A stretch of DNA of 63,260 nt from Alphaproteobacteria bacterium (GTDB lineage Bacteria > Pseudomonadota > Alphaproteobacteria > Thalassobaculales > Thalassobaculaceae): positions 1 through 63,260 of the forward strand of contig JABMNR010000084.1 in the NCBI GenBank assembly GCA_013203465.1, written 5' to 3'. A program made the translations under genes and the position numbers. The notes beneath the pieces were generated by a model. That model worked only from the letters and a program-made list of their open reading frames with translations, was not told the DNA's origin and did not search any database. Shown in pieces: positions 1 through 8,977 of the stretch. The number at the start of each line of letters is the position of its first letter. The stretch's first letter is position 1.

Positions 1-93
1 CACGTCGCGCAGCCGGGTGAGCTCGGCGAAGACGGCGCCAATCCAGGGCATCGCATCGAGCGCGATCGTGAAGACATTCAGGCGTCGGGTCAC
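1..93 (-). CDS. partial CDS, N-terminus only (unknown, possibly glycosyltransferase)
   Basis: Reading leftward, a GTG at 93..91 overlaps the TGA of the upstream epimerase (GTGA overlap, the coupling style used throughout the locus) and opens a frame that runs off the window edge. The 31 visible residues begin VTRRLNVFTIALDAMPWIG. Starts of this kind (hydrophobic strand, then 'DAMPWI') occur in some glycosyltransferases, but 31 residues cannot decide a family. It would be the third gene of the minus-strand operon GT2 > epimerase > this gene. Confidence 0.5.
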   Translation of the reverse strand, partial: MTRRLNVFTIALDAMPWIGAVFAELTRLRDV

Positions 94-1061
94 TGCAACT
101 CCTCCGCCATCGCCTCAAGCGCCGCCTGCATGGCCTCGCGGGAGTTGCGCTGGCATCGCCAGCCGAGCGAATGTATCTTCTCCGTGTTGAAGCGCACGAC
201 CGGCACGTCGCCCTTCCAGCCGCGATCGCCGCCGGTGAAGTCGAACCGCACGGCGTCCGGGTCGAGCCCGACCACCGCGCAGGCCAGCCGGCCGATCTCG
301 ATCACCGTGATCGCGTCCTCGGTCGCCACGTTGAAGGCGCGGAACGGCGCGGTCTCGCGCGCGTGGGCGGTCATCACCGCGTCGATCACGTCGGTTACGT
401 GGATGTAGGATTTGGTCTGCTGTCCGTCGCCTAGGATGGTCAGGCGGGAGCCGTCGGCCATCAGCCGGCGGACGAAATCGTAGCCGACACCATGGGTCTG
501 GCGCGGGCCGACCACATTGGCGAATCGGAACACGCAGCCGGTGATGCCAAACATATGGACATAGGACGAGATCAACGCCTCGCCCGCCATCTTGGAGGCA
601 CCGTAGGTCGAGATCGGCTCCATCGGAGCGTGGTCTTCCGGCACCTTGGTGGCACCGAGATCGCCGTACAGGCCCGACCCCGAGGCGTAGAGGATGCGCG
701 CCGCCCCGCTCATCCGCATGGCCTCCACAACATTGTGAGTCAGAGCCGTGCCTTCGTGGAAGTCGATCGCCGGGTCGGTCATCGCCGCCGCGATATCCGG
801 GTTGGAGGCCAGATGCACCACCAGCCCATGCCCGGCCATCGCCCCGGTCAAGGCGTCAAGGTCCTTCACGTCGGCGCGGGCCACCGAGAGACGTGTATCG
901 CCCGCATGGTGCGCGAGGTGCCAATCGCGGCCGGAGGTGAAATTATCGTAGACGGTGACTTGCTCGGTGCTTGGGTCAGCCAGCAGACGGTCGACCACAT
1001 GGCTGCCGATGAAGCCGGCGCCGCCGATGACGATCACTCGGTGAAGAGTAGGATCGGTCAT
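90..1061 (-). CDS. NAD-dependent sugar epimerase/dehydratase (extended SDR)
   Basis: A 323-residue extended short-chain dehydrogenase acting on a nucleotide sugar in the cytoplasm. The Rossmann motif GGAGFIGS lies near residues 13-20. The catalytic Tyr and Lys are seen in YGASK after a serine-rich strand (YASGSGLYG). A late 'SYIHVTDV' segment is typical of UDP-glucose 4-epimerase relatives. The ATG overlaps the stop of the preceding GT2 gene by 4 bases, so the two are probably translated together. The length is normal for the family. The substrate cannot be told from sequence; 4-epimerase and 4,6-dehydratase are both possible, and the UDP-glucose epimerase side is favoured. Confidence 0.88.
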   Translation of the reverse strand: MTDPTLHRVIVIGGAGFIGSHVVDRLLADPSTEQVTVYDNFTSGRDWHLAHHAGDTRLSVARADVKDLDALTGAMAGHGLVVHLASNPDIAAAMTDPAIDFHEGTALTHNVVEAMRMSGAARILYASGSGLYGDLGATKVPEDHAPMEPISTYGASKMAGEALISSYVHMFGITGCVFRFANVVGPRQTHGVGYDFVRRLMADGSRLTILGDGQQTKSYIHVTDVIDAVMTAHARETAPFRAFNVATEDAITVIEIGRLACAVVGLDPDAVRFDFTGGDRGWKGDVPVVRFNTEKIHSLGWRCQRNSREAMQAALEAMAEELQ

Positions 1062-2302
1062 CGATCCTCACGCTCCTCGGCCTGGATGGCGGCGGCGTGC
1101 AACACCAGCGTGAAGACGAAGGTCACGAAGGCAAAGGCAGTGAACATCAGCCCAAGGATTGCCCGGTGGTTGGTGCCGCTGGACGGATCGGCCAATGCTA
1201 GGCCATGGGTCATGTAGTCGACCACCAAAGGGGCCGCGAACCCAATGCCGACGATAAAGAACAACACGGCGACGCCGACGGTTCGATCATAGGGGAATCG
1301 CGCCAGCAGGCGCCGTCGGACATCGCCCCGGCGATCGTACAACACGCGGGCGATCAAGCCGGTCAGCGCGGCTTGCAGCCCGACGACGGCCAGCGTCATG
1401 CCCAGCAGCATCCAGTTCAGCGAGAACGTGATCGGCCCGACCGTGACCGGCCCGCACGCCATCGGCAGGGTCAGCAACAATCCCAGGATCAACATCAGGA
1501 TGCCCGGCTTCAGGCAGAAGAAATCAGCGCCCCAGACGAACATGGCCCGCAGGTTGATCCACGCCGCGTGCCAAGGTGAGAACCAACCGGCACGGACGTG
1601 GTGGCTGACCCGGCCGTCGCGATCCTTGTAGAACCGCACCGGCACCTCGGCGGTTTCCAGTCCCATGTGCACCGATTTCAACACCATCTCGCTGGCGTAT
1701 TCCCAGGATTGCGAGCGCAGGTTCATGGCGACCAGCGCCTCACGGGCGATGCCGCGCATGCCGCAATGAATGTCCGAGAAGGACGAGCCGAAGATCACAT
1801 TGAGAATCCAGGTGGTAACCGGCGTGCCGACATAGCGATGCAGCCATGGGTTCGAGCCCGGCTCCATGTAACCGCGCTTGCGCGAGCCCATGACAAAGCG
1901 GCTACCGGCCTTGAAGGCCGTCACGAAATCCTTGAGTTCGCGGAAGTCGTACGTGCAGTCGGCATCGCCCATCAGCACCCATTGACCGCGGATGAACGGG
2001 ATGGCGTCGATATAGGCGCGGCCCAATCCGCGTTTCGGCACCTTGAGGACCCGGCCGCCCTTCTCCAGAACGATTTCCGGCGTGCGGTCGGTCGAGCTGT
2101 CGATGATCAGGATCTCGCCGGCCACTCCCGCCCGGGCCAGACCCTCGTGGCACCAATCCACGAACGCGCCAACCACCAGCTCCTCGTTCAGGGCCGGGAC
2201 GACGATGGACAGTACCGGCTCGGCGATGTCGTTGTCGGGTATGTACAGTTCTTGGTTATGCGCGCCGGTCTGGGCGGGCGGGCGTCCGGCGATGGATGCC
2301 AA
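1058..2302 (-). CDS. membrane-anchored family 2 glycosyltransferase (dolichyl-phosphate mannosyltransferase-like)
   Basis: A 414-residue protein with an N-terminal GT-A domain (residues about 30-250). It carries the nucleotide-binding segment SIVVPALNEE, the acidic DSSTDRT loop and a DADCTYD metal-binding motif. Several hydrophobic segments follow (residues about 265-405), as in DPM1/GtrB-like enzymes that put a sugar on a polyprenyl phosphate or act at the membrane face. The start used is TTG at 2302..2300, with a GAGG-like site about 7 bases upstream; no ATG lies near the domain start, so the exact start is uncertain. It is the first gene of a minus-strand operon and is divergent from the methyltransferase at 2433. 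Confidence 0.85.
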   Translation of the reverse strand: MASIAGRPPAQTGAHNQELYIPDNDIAEPVLSIVVPALNEELVVGAFVDWCHEGLARAGVAGEILIIDSSTDRTPEIVLEKGGRVLKVPKRGLGRAYIDAIPFIRGQWVLMGDADCTYDFRELKDFVTAFKAGSRFVMGSRKRGYMEPGSNPWLHRYVGTPVTTWILNVIFGSSFSDIHCGMRGIAREALVAMNLRSQSWEYASEMVLKSVHMGLETAEVPVRFYKDRDGRVSHHVRAGWFSPWHAAWINLRAMFVWGADFFCLKPGILMLILGLLLTLPMACGPVTVGPITFSLNWMLLGMTLAVVGLQAALTGLIARVLYDRRGDVRRRLLARFPYDRTVGVAVLFFIVGIGFAAPLVVDYMTHGLALADPSSGTNHRAILGLMFTAFAFVTFVFTLVLHAAAIQAEEREDR

Positions 2303-2432
2303 GGGGTGCCTCTTGGTTGCGGGCGGAATCGGGCGCGCGGACCTTACGGATTTGGACGCATCGTCACAAGCGGCACTGGCTTCGCCGCCCGGATCGCGCT
2401 AACCCTCGCCCGATTAATTTCAGGATAAGCAC
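2303..2432. promoter_or_regulatory. divergent intergenic region
   Basis: These 130 bases separate two divergently read units and must hold the start signals of both unless transcripts enter from outside. An AGGAT ribosome-binding site precedes the ATG at 2433. I could not pick a convincing -35/-10 pair on either strand. Confidence 0.4.
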
Positions 2433-3041
2433 ATGACGCGGGATACTTCCTTTGGACAGGACCGGCCGCCGACGATCGTCGATCGATTCGGCATCTGGTT
2501 GTCCGCTCGATGCCTGGAGGCGGCGCTTCGGCCGGTTGACAGCACGCGCCTGCTCGACATCGGGGCGGGCTTCCACGCCGCAACCGCCCGTCGGTTTGTC
2601 GGCCGCGCCGCGTCGGTCGCCGTGATCGACCTGTCGCTGTCCGACGCGGTGAAGGCCGACCCGACGATCGAGACGATCGAGGGTCGCTTGCCCGAGACGC
2701 TCGACGCCGTCGCCGACGGGTCGATCGACCGGGTGATCTTCAACAACGTGCTGGAGCACCTTTGGGAGCGGCAGCGTGCGCTCGACGCGGTGTACCGGGT
2801 TCTCGCCCCCGGCGGGATCGCCTTTATCAACGTGCCGAGCTGGTGCGGCAAGATCGCCCTGGAGTTCTCCGCCTTCAAACTCGGTCTGAGTCCGGCCGAG
2901 GAAATGGACGATCACAAGACCTATTTCGATCCTCGCGATCTCTGGCCGTTGCTGGTTCTTGCCGGGTTCAAGCCGTCGGCGATCACCTGCCGGCGGCACA
3001 AGTTCGGGCTGAATACCTTCGCGGTGTGCCGAAAGACGTAA
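2433..3041 (+). CDS. class I SAM-dependent methyltransferase
   Basis: A 202-residue Rossmann-type methyltransferase of the Methyltransf_11 kind. SAM motif I is LLDIGAGFHAATAR (residues about 42-55). The acidic strand VAVIDLS follows, then the motif IV region RVIFNNVLEHLWE and post-motif 'VLAPGGIAFINVPSW'. It is short and lacks added domains. First gene of the plus-strand group that leads into the SxtJ-like/carbamoyltransferase trio, with which it may be co-transcribed (92-base gap). The substrate is unknown; a glycan or sugar-nucleotide is likely from context. Confidence 0.85.
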   Translation: MTRDTSFGQDRPPTIVDRFGIWLSARCLEAALRPVDSTRLLDIGAGFHAATARRFVGRAASVAVIDLSLSDAVKADPTIETIEGRLPETLDAVADGSIDRVIFNNVLEHLWERQRALDAVYRVLAPGGIAFINVPSWCGKIALEFSAFKLGLSPAEEMDDHKTYFDPRDLWPLLVLAGFKPSAITCRRHKFGLNTFAVCRKT

Positions 3042-3132
3042 GACCATCGTGGTATGCGGTACGCGCCGGGATGACAATTGGCCGCCCATGCACTAGGTTC
3101 CGCGGTCCCTTGAAACGCACGCGATTCGCGCG

Positions 3133-3552
3133 ATGATCACCGAACGCGCCAGCCACACGAAGACGACCCGAGGCTCCGATCGGTCATACGGCTTGGTATT
3201 CGCGGCCGTGTTCCTGATCGTCGGCCTCTGGCCGTTGACGGACTCCGAAGGAGCGGTTCGGGTTTGGGCGCTTGGCGTGGCGGGGGTGTTAATGGCGGCG
3301 GCCGTGTTCCACCCCGCGCTTCTGGCGCCGATAAACAAGCTCTGGTTCGTGCTGGGGCTGGTGATGCACGCGGTGGTCTCGCCGCTGATCATGGCCGCGG
3401 TGTTCTTTCTGGTGGTGACGCCGATCGGCTTGATCCGCCGGGTGTTCGTGCGCGATCCGCTTGGCCTGCGGCCCGATCCGTCCGCGACCAGTTATTGGGT
3501 GGTGAAGGAAACTCCGATACCACCGCCGGGGTCCATGAGGCGGCAGTTCTGA
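3133..3552 (+). CDS. small SxtJ-like membrane protein
   Basis: A 139-residue protein with three to four hydrophobic segments (residues about 20-36, 42-60, 68-98). The tail VKETPIPPPGSMRRQF is polar and proline-rich. Size, topology and position just before a DUF5989-like protein and a carbamoyltransferase match the SxtJ family, first named from the saxitoxin cluster. The function is not established; a membrane partner of the carbamoyltransferase is the usual guess. The ATG at 3133 has no clear ribosome-binding site. Confidence 0.7.
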   Translation: MITERASHTKTTRGSDRSYGLVFAAVFLIVGLWPLTDSEGAVRVWALGVAGVLMAAAVFHPALLAPINKLWFVLGLVMHAVVSPLIMAAVFFLVVTPIGLIRRVFVRDPLGLRPDPSATSYWVVKETPIPPPGSMRRQF

Positions 3553-3562
3553 GGAGACGACG

Positions 3563-3712
3563 GTGAGCTTCATCGCCGAATTGTTGGCTTATCTGCGGGA
3601 GCGCCGCAAGTTCTGGTTGCTGCCGATCCTGGTCGTGTTGACCTTGTTCGGCGCGTTGCTGGTGCTGGGCCAAGGCTCGGCCGTGGCGCCGTTCATCTAC
3701 ACCATCTTCTGA
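3563..3712 (+). CDS. 49-residue single-pass membrane protein (DUF5989-like)
   Basis: GTG at 3563, 10 bases after the SxtJ-like stop and preceded by GAGGAGAC, opens a 49-residue frame ending TGA 3710-3712. It has an amphipathic charged start (ELLAYLRERRKFW), one membrane helix (LLPILVVLTLFGALLVL) and the ending GQGSAVAPFIYTIF. This pattern matches the DUF5989 small proteins that sit between SxtJ and NodU/CmcH-type carbamoyltransferases. The function is unknown. The strong ribosome-binding site, tight spacing and conserved context make it a real gene. Confidence 0.8.
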   Translation: MSFIAELLAYLRERRKFWLLPILVVLTLFGALLVLGQGSAVAPFIYTIF

Positions 3713-3722
3713 GGCCGTCCCG

Positions 3723-5570
3723 GTGGCCGCTTCATTGCGCATCCTTGGGGTTTCCGCCTTTTATCACGATAGTGCCGCCGCGCTGATCGAGGACGGCCGG
3801 ATCGTGGCGGCGGCGCAGGAGGAGCGCTTTACCCGCAAAAAGCACGATGCCGGCTTTCCCACCCAGGCGATCGAGTACTGCCTTGCCAAGGCCGGCTGCC
3901 GGCTGTCGGAGGTCGACCACATTGCGTTCTACGACAAGCCGTTCCTGAAGTTCGAGCGCTTGCTGGAGACGTATTTGGCGTTCGTGCCGCGCGGTTTCCG
4001 GTCGTTCGCCATGGCGATGCCGGTGTGGCTTGGCGAGAAGCTGTTTCAGAAGGACGGGTTGATCCGGTCGCTCAAGGCGATCGATCCCGACTGCGACCCG
4101 ATGAGCCGCCTGCTGTTCACCGAACATCATCTGAGCCACGCCGCCTCGGCCTTCTACCCGTCACCGTTCGCGCGGGCGGCGGTGCTGACCATCGATGGGG
4201 TGGGGGAATGGGCGACCACCACCGCCGGCTATGGCGAGGGCAAGAGCCTGCGGATCGACCGCGAAATCCGTTTTCCCCACTCCCTTGGCCTACTGTACTC
4301 CGCCTTCACCTATTACTGCGGCTTCAAGGTGAATTCCGGCGAGTACAAACTGATGGGCCTCGCCCCGTATGGGGCGCCGCGTTACGCCGATCTGATCCGC
4401 GACCATCTGATCGACATCAAGCCCGACGGCAGCTTTCGCCTCGATCTCTCCTACTTCGATTACTGCACCGGGCTCACCATGACCAACGCCCGGTTCGACC
4501 AACTGTTCGGCGGCCCGCCGCGCGCGCCGGAGGGACCGGTTGAGCAACGTCATATGGATATCGCGGCGTCGGTTCAGGTGGTGACCGAAGAGGCGATGAT
4601 CGCCCTAGCCCGCCACGTCACGGCCGAGACCGGGTGCCGGGATCTGGTGTTGGCGGGCGGGGTGGCGCTGAACTGCGTGGCCAACGGCAGGCTGCTGCGG
4701 GACGGGGTGGTCGACCGGCTCTGGGTGCAGCCGGCGGCGGGCGACGCGGGCGGGGCGCTGGGCGCGGCGCTGGCGGCGCATCATCTGCATCTGGAGCACG
4801 ATCGTCCGGTGCCGAGCGGCGGTGCCGACGCCATGGCCGGCGCCTATCTCGGCCCGGAATACACCACCGCCGAGACCGAGCGGCGTCTGACGGCCGTGGG
4901 CGCCATCTTCGAGACAATAGACAACGAGCCGTCGCTGATCGCCCGCACCGCCAAGGCGCTGTCCGAGGGCAGGGGCGTCGGGTGGATGCAGGGGCGGATG
5001 GAGTTTGGCCCGCGCGCGCTCGGCAACCGCTCGATTCTGGGCGATCCGCGCGATCCGGCCACGCAGAAAAACCTGAATCTCAAGATCAAGTACCGCGAAA
5101 GCTTCCGGCCGTTCGCACCGGCGGTGCGGCGGGACAAGCTCGCCGAGTGGTTCGCGCTCGATTCCGACAGCCCCTACATGCTGCTGGTGGCGCCGGTGGC
5201 CGAGCACCGGCTCACTCCGGCGGCGGCGGACGAGCCGGCGGGGTTCGAGCGGCTGAAGATCGTGCGGTCGGCGATTCCGGCGGTCACCCATGTCGACGGC
5301 TCGGCCCGGGTGCAGACCGTGCATCCCGAGACCAATCCACGGTTCCACGCCTTGCTGGAGCGGTTCGAGGTCGAGACCGGTTGTCCGGTATTGGTGAATA
5401 CCTCGTTCAACATCCGGGGTGAGCCGATCGTCTGCACACCCGAGGACGCCTTCCGTTGTTTCATGGGCTGCGAGCTGGACGTGCTGGTGGTCGGCGATTG
5501 CTGGCTGGAGAAGAGCGCGCAGGACCCGGCGTTGAAGACCGATTATCGCGGCGAGTTCGATTTGGATTGA
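3723..5570 (+). CDS. carbamoyltransferase (NodU/CmcH family)
   Basis: A 615-residue enzyme expected to transfer a carbamoyl group from carbamoyl phosphate, through carbamoyl-AMP, to a hydroxyl of a sugar or other metabolite. The N-terminal ASKHA-fold domain shows GVSAFYHDSAAAL and the histidine motif EHHLSHAASAFY (residues about 136-147); the TIDGVGEW segment follows. The C-terminal domain (residues about 410-600) has GPRALGNRSILGDPR and FRPFAPAV, typical of the family. The GTG start at 3723 lies 10 bases after the DUF5989-like stop. The gene converges on the CBS gene, with only 13 bases between stops. The natural target is presumably a sugar of the local glycan. Confidence 0.92.
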   Translation: MAASLRILGVSAFYHDSAAALIEDGRIVAAAQEERFTRKKHDAGFPTQAIEYCLAKAGCRLSEVDHIAFYDKPFLKFERLLETYLAFVPRGFRSFAMAMPVWLGEKLFQKDGLIRSLKAIDPDCDPMSRLLFTEHHLSHAASAFYPSPFARAAVLTIDGVGEWATTTAGYGEGKSLRIDREIRFPHSLGLLYSAFTYYCGFKVNSGEYKLMGLAPYGAPRYADLIRDHLIDIKPDGSFRLDLSYFDYCTGLTMTNARFDQLFGGPPRAPEGPVEQRHMDIAASVQVVTEEAMIALARHVTAETGCRDLVLAGGVALNCVANGRLLRDGVVDRLWVQPAAGDAGGALGAALAAHHLHLEHDRPVPSGGADAMAGAYLGPEYTTAETERRLTAVGAIFETIDNEPSLIARTAKALSEGRGVGWMQGRMEFGPRALGNRSILGDPRDPATQKNLNLKIKYRESFRPFAPAVRRDKLAEWFALDSDSPYMLLVAPVAEHRLTPAAADEPAGFERLKIVRSAIPAVTHVDGSARVQTVHPETNPRFHALLERFEVETGCPVLVNTSFNIRGEPIVCTPEDAFRCFMGCELDVLVVGDCWLEKSAQDPALKTDYRGEFDLD

Positions 5571-5583
5571 TTAAACCGCCGCC

Positions 5584-6009
5584 TCACATCACGCCGCCGG
5601 ACAAAGCCAGGATGTCGCCCTCCAACTTGCCGGTTACGGCGGCGTAGAGATCGCGGATCGAGACGATCGCCAGCAACCGGCCGTCCTCGACCACCGGCAG
5701 GTGGCGGTATCCGCCCTCCGCCATATGCTCCAGCGCCATGAGAATCGGCCAGTCCGGAGCGGCGGTCTGCGGGTTCGCGGTCATGACCTGGCCAATCGTG
5801 GTGGTCGCCGGATCCAGGTCGCGGTCGACCACCCGGCCCATCACATCGCGCTCGGTGAAGATGCCGATCAGCGCACCGTTCTCCAGCACCGGAACGGCAC
5901 CGATATGGCGTTCCGTCATCAATCGTACGACGGCGCGCACGGTGTCGTGGGGGGTGACCGTGACCAGGGATTGCTCACGGACGACGTCGGGAATGATCGT
6001 CTGGTTCAT
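5584..6009 (-). CDS. tandem CBS-domain protein
   Basis: A 141-residue protein made of two CBS domains (residues about 8-62 and 72-130), a fold that usually binds adenine nucleotides and senses energy state. The frame is open further upstream to 6147, but the ATG at 6009 is preceded by a strong GGAGGAA, so that start is chosen. It begins MNQTIIPDVV and ends with a segment on ISIRDLYAA. The gene follows the MFS gene by 16 bases in the same direction. Such stand-alone pairs are common in alphaproteobacteria, and a link to glycan synthesis is not evident. Confidence 0.88.
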   Translation of the reverse strand: MNQTIIPDVVREQSLVTVTPHDTVRAVVRLMTERHIGAVPVLENGALIGIFTERDVMGRVVDRDLDPATTTIGQVMTANPQTAAPDWPILMALEHMAEGGYRHLPVVEDGRLLAIVSIRDLYAAVTGKLEGDILALSGGVM

Positions 6010-6025
6010 GCGCGTTCCTCCATGA

Positions 6026-7228
6026 TCAAGGACTTTCGGCCGCGACCCGTGCGGTGGGCAGAATGACGGCGCTGGCCACCGCCACCAGGCCGGCGAACAC
6101 CAGGAATCCGTTTGCGTAGCTGCCACCCAAGGCGAGCAGCAGGCCAAAGATCGCCGGGCCCAGCGTCAGGCCGACGAAAGTAACGAAGGATATCGCCCCG
6201 GTCGCCGTCGCGGCGTGGCCGATTCCGGCGGCACGAATGACCTCGGAGAACAGCAAGCCGTTCCAACTCATCGCCACGCCGCCGAGCAGGATAGCGCCCA
6301 ACAGCACCAATGCCGTCGGCCAGCCGGGGGATAGGGTCGTGACGCCCGCCAGGGTGGCCGCCATGCCGAACCCGAGCAGGCTAAGCACCAATCGCGGCCG
6401 GCCGATCACGCTGGCGACGCCGCCGACCAGGAACCGGTTGGCGATCCCCGCGGCTTGCGCCAACGCGAATGCCAACCCGGCCGAGACCAGCGACAGGCCG
6501 GCCTCCTCGTGCATGTACGTCACCAAGTAAACGACGAGCGAGAGCTGGGCGCTGGCAAAAACGATCGAAGCGAAGGCCAGTCGGAACAGCAACGGGTTCG
6601 TACGAATCATACGGAGCGGCTCGCCGATGCCGCGCCGGCCGATTTTGTGAAACCGCGTCGAATGTGGGTCGAGTCGCCGTCTCGATCCTTCCAGCGCAAC
6701 CGCGAGAACAATGGCGAGCGCGGCCCACACGATCAGGGTGTGGGACCAGCCGATTAGCAGCACTAGGCTTGGAACCGCCACGCCGGCGGTCAGCCGCCCG
6801 ATGGTCATCCCCGACTGGCCGAGTGACATGGCCAACGGCAGCTCACGCCCGCCGGTGTGGCGCGCGATCATCTGGCTGCTGGCCGGCACGGCGAGGCCGA
6901 GCGCGACGCCGTAGCCGACAGCCGACAGCAGCATCGCCGGCGGCCAGCCGCTGGCGAACAGCGCGGCCGCGCCCGCGGCGGCGATCAGACAGATCTGCCC
7001 GCTTCGCACGGCACCCCAGCGCAGGACGATACCACCGGCACGTAACGAGAGGATCATGGCGACCGCGTAGCACCCGGCGACGAACGGACCGATCAACCGG
7101 ACATCCAAGCCTTCATGGTCGGAGATCGCCGGGGCCGAAATTTGAATGGAGGCGATCGTCAACGCGACCGCGATCTGCATGGCGATCGTGATCAGCACGG
7201 GACCGGTCGCGTCACGAGACAGGCGCAT
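6026..7228 (-). CDS. major facilitator superfamily transporter
   Basis: A 400-residue polytopic protein with about 12 hydrophobic helices. Short charged loops of the MFS type follow the early helices (for example RWGAVRSGQ near residue 72), and the central cytoplasmic loop is basic (GSRRRLDPHSTRFHKIGRRG). It lacks the signature of any known drug or sugar subgroup, so the substrate is left open. It precedes the CBS protein on the minus strand and is separated from the LPG-synthase-like gene upstream by 81 bases. It may be unrelated to the glycan genes. Confidence 0.85.
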   Translation of the reverse strand: MRLSRDATGPVLITIAMQIAVALTIASIQISAPAISDHEGLDVRLIGPFVAGCYAVAMILSLRAGGIVLRWGAVRSGQICLIAAAGAAALFASGWPPAMLLSAVGYGVALGLAVPASSQMIARHTGGRELPLAMSLGQSGMTIGRLTAGVAVPSLVLLIGWSHTLIVWAALAIVLAVALEGSRRRLDPHSTRFHKIGRRGIGEPLRMIRTNPLLFRLAFASIVFASAQLSLVVYLVTYMHEEAGLSLVSAGLAFALAQAAGIANRFLVGGVASVIGRPRLVLSLLGFGMAATLAGVTTLSPGWPTALVLLGAILLGGVAMSWNGLLFSEVIRAAGIGHAATATGAISFVTFVGLTLGPAIFGLLLALGGSYANGFLVFAGLVAVASAVILPTARVAAESP

Positions 7229-7309
7229 GGGCGTTGGAAGCTCCGATCCTTGTTGTCCGGACGATCCTAACCCGGTTGCGCCATGTTTGCAGTTTAGCCG
7301 CGCAGGGTC

Positions 7310-8236
7310 TCAGGATCGTCCGTCGCGCGCCACCAACCAGAGCACCGCGCCGGGCAGCGCCAACGGCAGGTGCGTCAATCCAAACGCCACCGACAACGCC
7401 AACGCGTCCGCCTGCGTGGCGCCGAGCGCGGTGAGCGTGGCGACCAGCGCGCCCTCGCGCACACCCCAACCGGCAAAGCTGATGGGTACCACGGCGGCGA
7501 GCAGGGCGATCGGTACCGCGATCAGGATGTCGATTGGCGGGAGCGCCAACCCCATCGCCGCCGCCAGGATTGCCATAGCCCCCATGGAGGCGGCATGCCC
7601 GGCGACCGACCATACCAGCACCGCGAGCATTCGGCTTACCGGGATCGTGGTCGCGCGAGCGTCATCAAGGAATGCCACCAGGACGTTGGGCAGGCGTCGG
7701 GTAAAACGGGTGGGTGGATGGCGGAGAACCGCGAGGCCGACCAGCAAGGCGATGAGCGCCATCGCCGTCGAGCCCGCCGCCAATGCCATGCGGGGCGCCG
7801 TCTCGGGCAACAGCCAGGGCCAGATCGGGGCGGTGAACAGCAGCAAGGTGCCGAGACCCCAAGCGCGCTCCAGCAGCACGCCGGACGTCGCCTTGCCAAG
7901 CGACAGTCCCAAGCGGCGCGCGCCCCAGACCCGCATGGCGTCACCACCGATCGGGGTCGGCAGAATCTGGTTGAAGAACACGCCCACAAGGCTGAGCCGG
8001 ATCAGTTGCGCGGGGAGGATTGGCGCACCGATCGCCTGTTGCACCACGCCCCACCGCATCGCCGTCGCCGGGACCAGCATGACCAGCGCCAGCACCGCAC
8101 CGACCGCGCCAGGCGCGCCGACGGTCGTGAGACGGTTGGCGACCTCGCCCGCGTCGACGGTTGTGAGCAGCCACCCGAGCAGACCAACGGTCACGGCGAG
8201 CTTGACCAGGAGCATGGCGTACTGCCTTGGGGTCAT
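7310..8236 (-). CDS. lysylphosphatidylglycerol-synthase-type integral membrane protein (flippase-like)
   Basis: A 308-residue polytopic protein of the UPF0104 / LPG_synthase_TM family. The hallmark segment FNQILPTPIGGDAMRVW is at residues about 89-105, and a conserved SFAGWGVREGA sits near residues 254-265. The family includes the flippase half of MprF and many proteins in glycolipid and hopanoid loci. There is no aminoacyl-transferase domain, so only the membrane part is present. The ATG overlaps the stop of the nucleotidyltransferase gene by 4 bases. It may move or bind a lipid-linked intermediate, but that is inference. Confidence 0.85.
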   Translation of the reverse strand: MTPRQYAMLLVKLAVTVGLLGWLLTTVDAGEVANRLTTVGAPGAVGAVLALVMLVPATAMRWGVVQQAIGAPILPAQLIRLSLVGVFFNQILPTPIGGDAMRVWGARRLGLSLGKATSGVLLERAWGLGTLLLFTAPIWPWLLPETAPRMALAAGSTAMALIALLVGLAVLRHPPTRFTRRLPNVLVAFLDDARATTIPVSRMLAVLVWSVAGHAASMGAMAILAAAMGLALPPIDILIAVPIALLAAVVPISFAGWGVREGALVATLTALGATQADALALSVAFGLTHLPLALPGAVLWLVARDGRS

Positions 8237-8973
8237 GGTGCCGGTACCGCGCCGCTGCGGAGAGCGGCTTCCAGCTCGGCCAAGCCTTCGTGGCTGCCCA
8301 TCTCCCAGAACCGGGTGGTGACCTCGTGCCCGGCCAGCTCGCCGGAAAGACTCAGTTGGTAGAGCGGGTCGGCCAGATCGAGCGGCGTATCGCGAGGGAT
8401 ATGCTCAGCGACGAACTCGCGTGTCAGGGCCAGCAATCCGTAGTCGATGTGATCGAGCGGGATGTCCGGGTGCCGGCCACGCTTGTCGTACAGCCGAATA
8501 CGGCCGTCGGCGTAGGCGATGTTCGAGCTGTCCCAGCGCCCGTCGTTGCGGAACACGGTCATCAGTGCCGTCCGGCTGGAAGCATCAAGGGCGTGCAGGA
8601 CCGGGGCGAGCGGTACCGGCAGATAGCTGTCGCCGTAGGTGACCAGGAATCGCGGCTGCAACAAACCGGCGTCGAGCGCCCGGCGCAACGGCCCGCCGGT
8701 GCCGAGAGGGGTGGGGCCATCATCGACATAATCGACCACCAGGCCATGGGCGGCACCATCGCGGACATGGGCCCGCAATTTGTCGCCCATCACACCAATG
8801 GCGTAGAGGATGCGGGTGGCGCCGTTGGCCTTGAGCAGGGCGAGCTGCCGGTCGGCGAAGGGACGGCCGGCGACCGGTATCAGAGCCTTGGGACGGTCGT
8901 TGGTCAGTGGCGCGAGGCGGGTGCCCTTGCCTCCGGCCAGGATCACGACCTGGATGTCCGCCGCCGACGTCAT
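8233..8973 (-). CDS. sugar-phosphate nucleotidyltransferase (HddC-like heptose-1-phosphate guanylyltransferase candidate)
   Basis: A 246-residue GT-A-like pyrophosphorylase with the activation loop VVILAGGKGTRLAPLT (residues about 8-23), the RPKALIPVAGRPF motif and GTGGPLRRA. The size fits HddC, RfbF and GlmU N-terminal relatives. The adjacent GHMP kinase resembles HddA, and the HddA/HddC pair makes GDP-D-glycero-alpha-D-manno-heptose, so the guanylyl role is preferred; an NTP other than GTP cannot be excluded. It lies 4 bases after the kinase in the same operon. GmhA- and GmhB-like genes needed for the same route are at 50897 and 51516. Confidence 0.8.
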   Translation of the reverse strand: MTSAADIQVVILAGGKGTRLAPLTNDRPKALIPVAGRPFADRQLALLKANGATRILYAIGVMGDKLRAHVRDGAAHGLVVDYVDDGPTPLGTGGPLRRALDAGLLQPRFLVTYGDSYLPVPLAPVLHALDASSRTALMTVFRNDGRWDSSNIAYADGRIRLYDKRGRHPDIPLDHIDYGLLALTREFVAEHIPRDTPLDLADPLYQLSLSGELAGHEVTTRFWEMGSHEGLAELEAALRSGAVPAP

Positions 8974-8977
8974 GTCT

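Noticed and set aside
5584-6147. Longer start for the CBS protein
   Set aside because: The extra 46 residues overlap the MFS gene and are Trp/Pro-rich; a GGAGGAA site marks the ATG at 6009.
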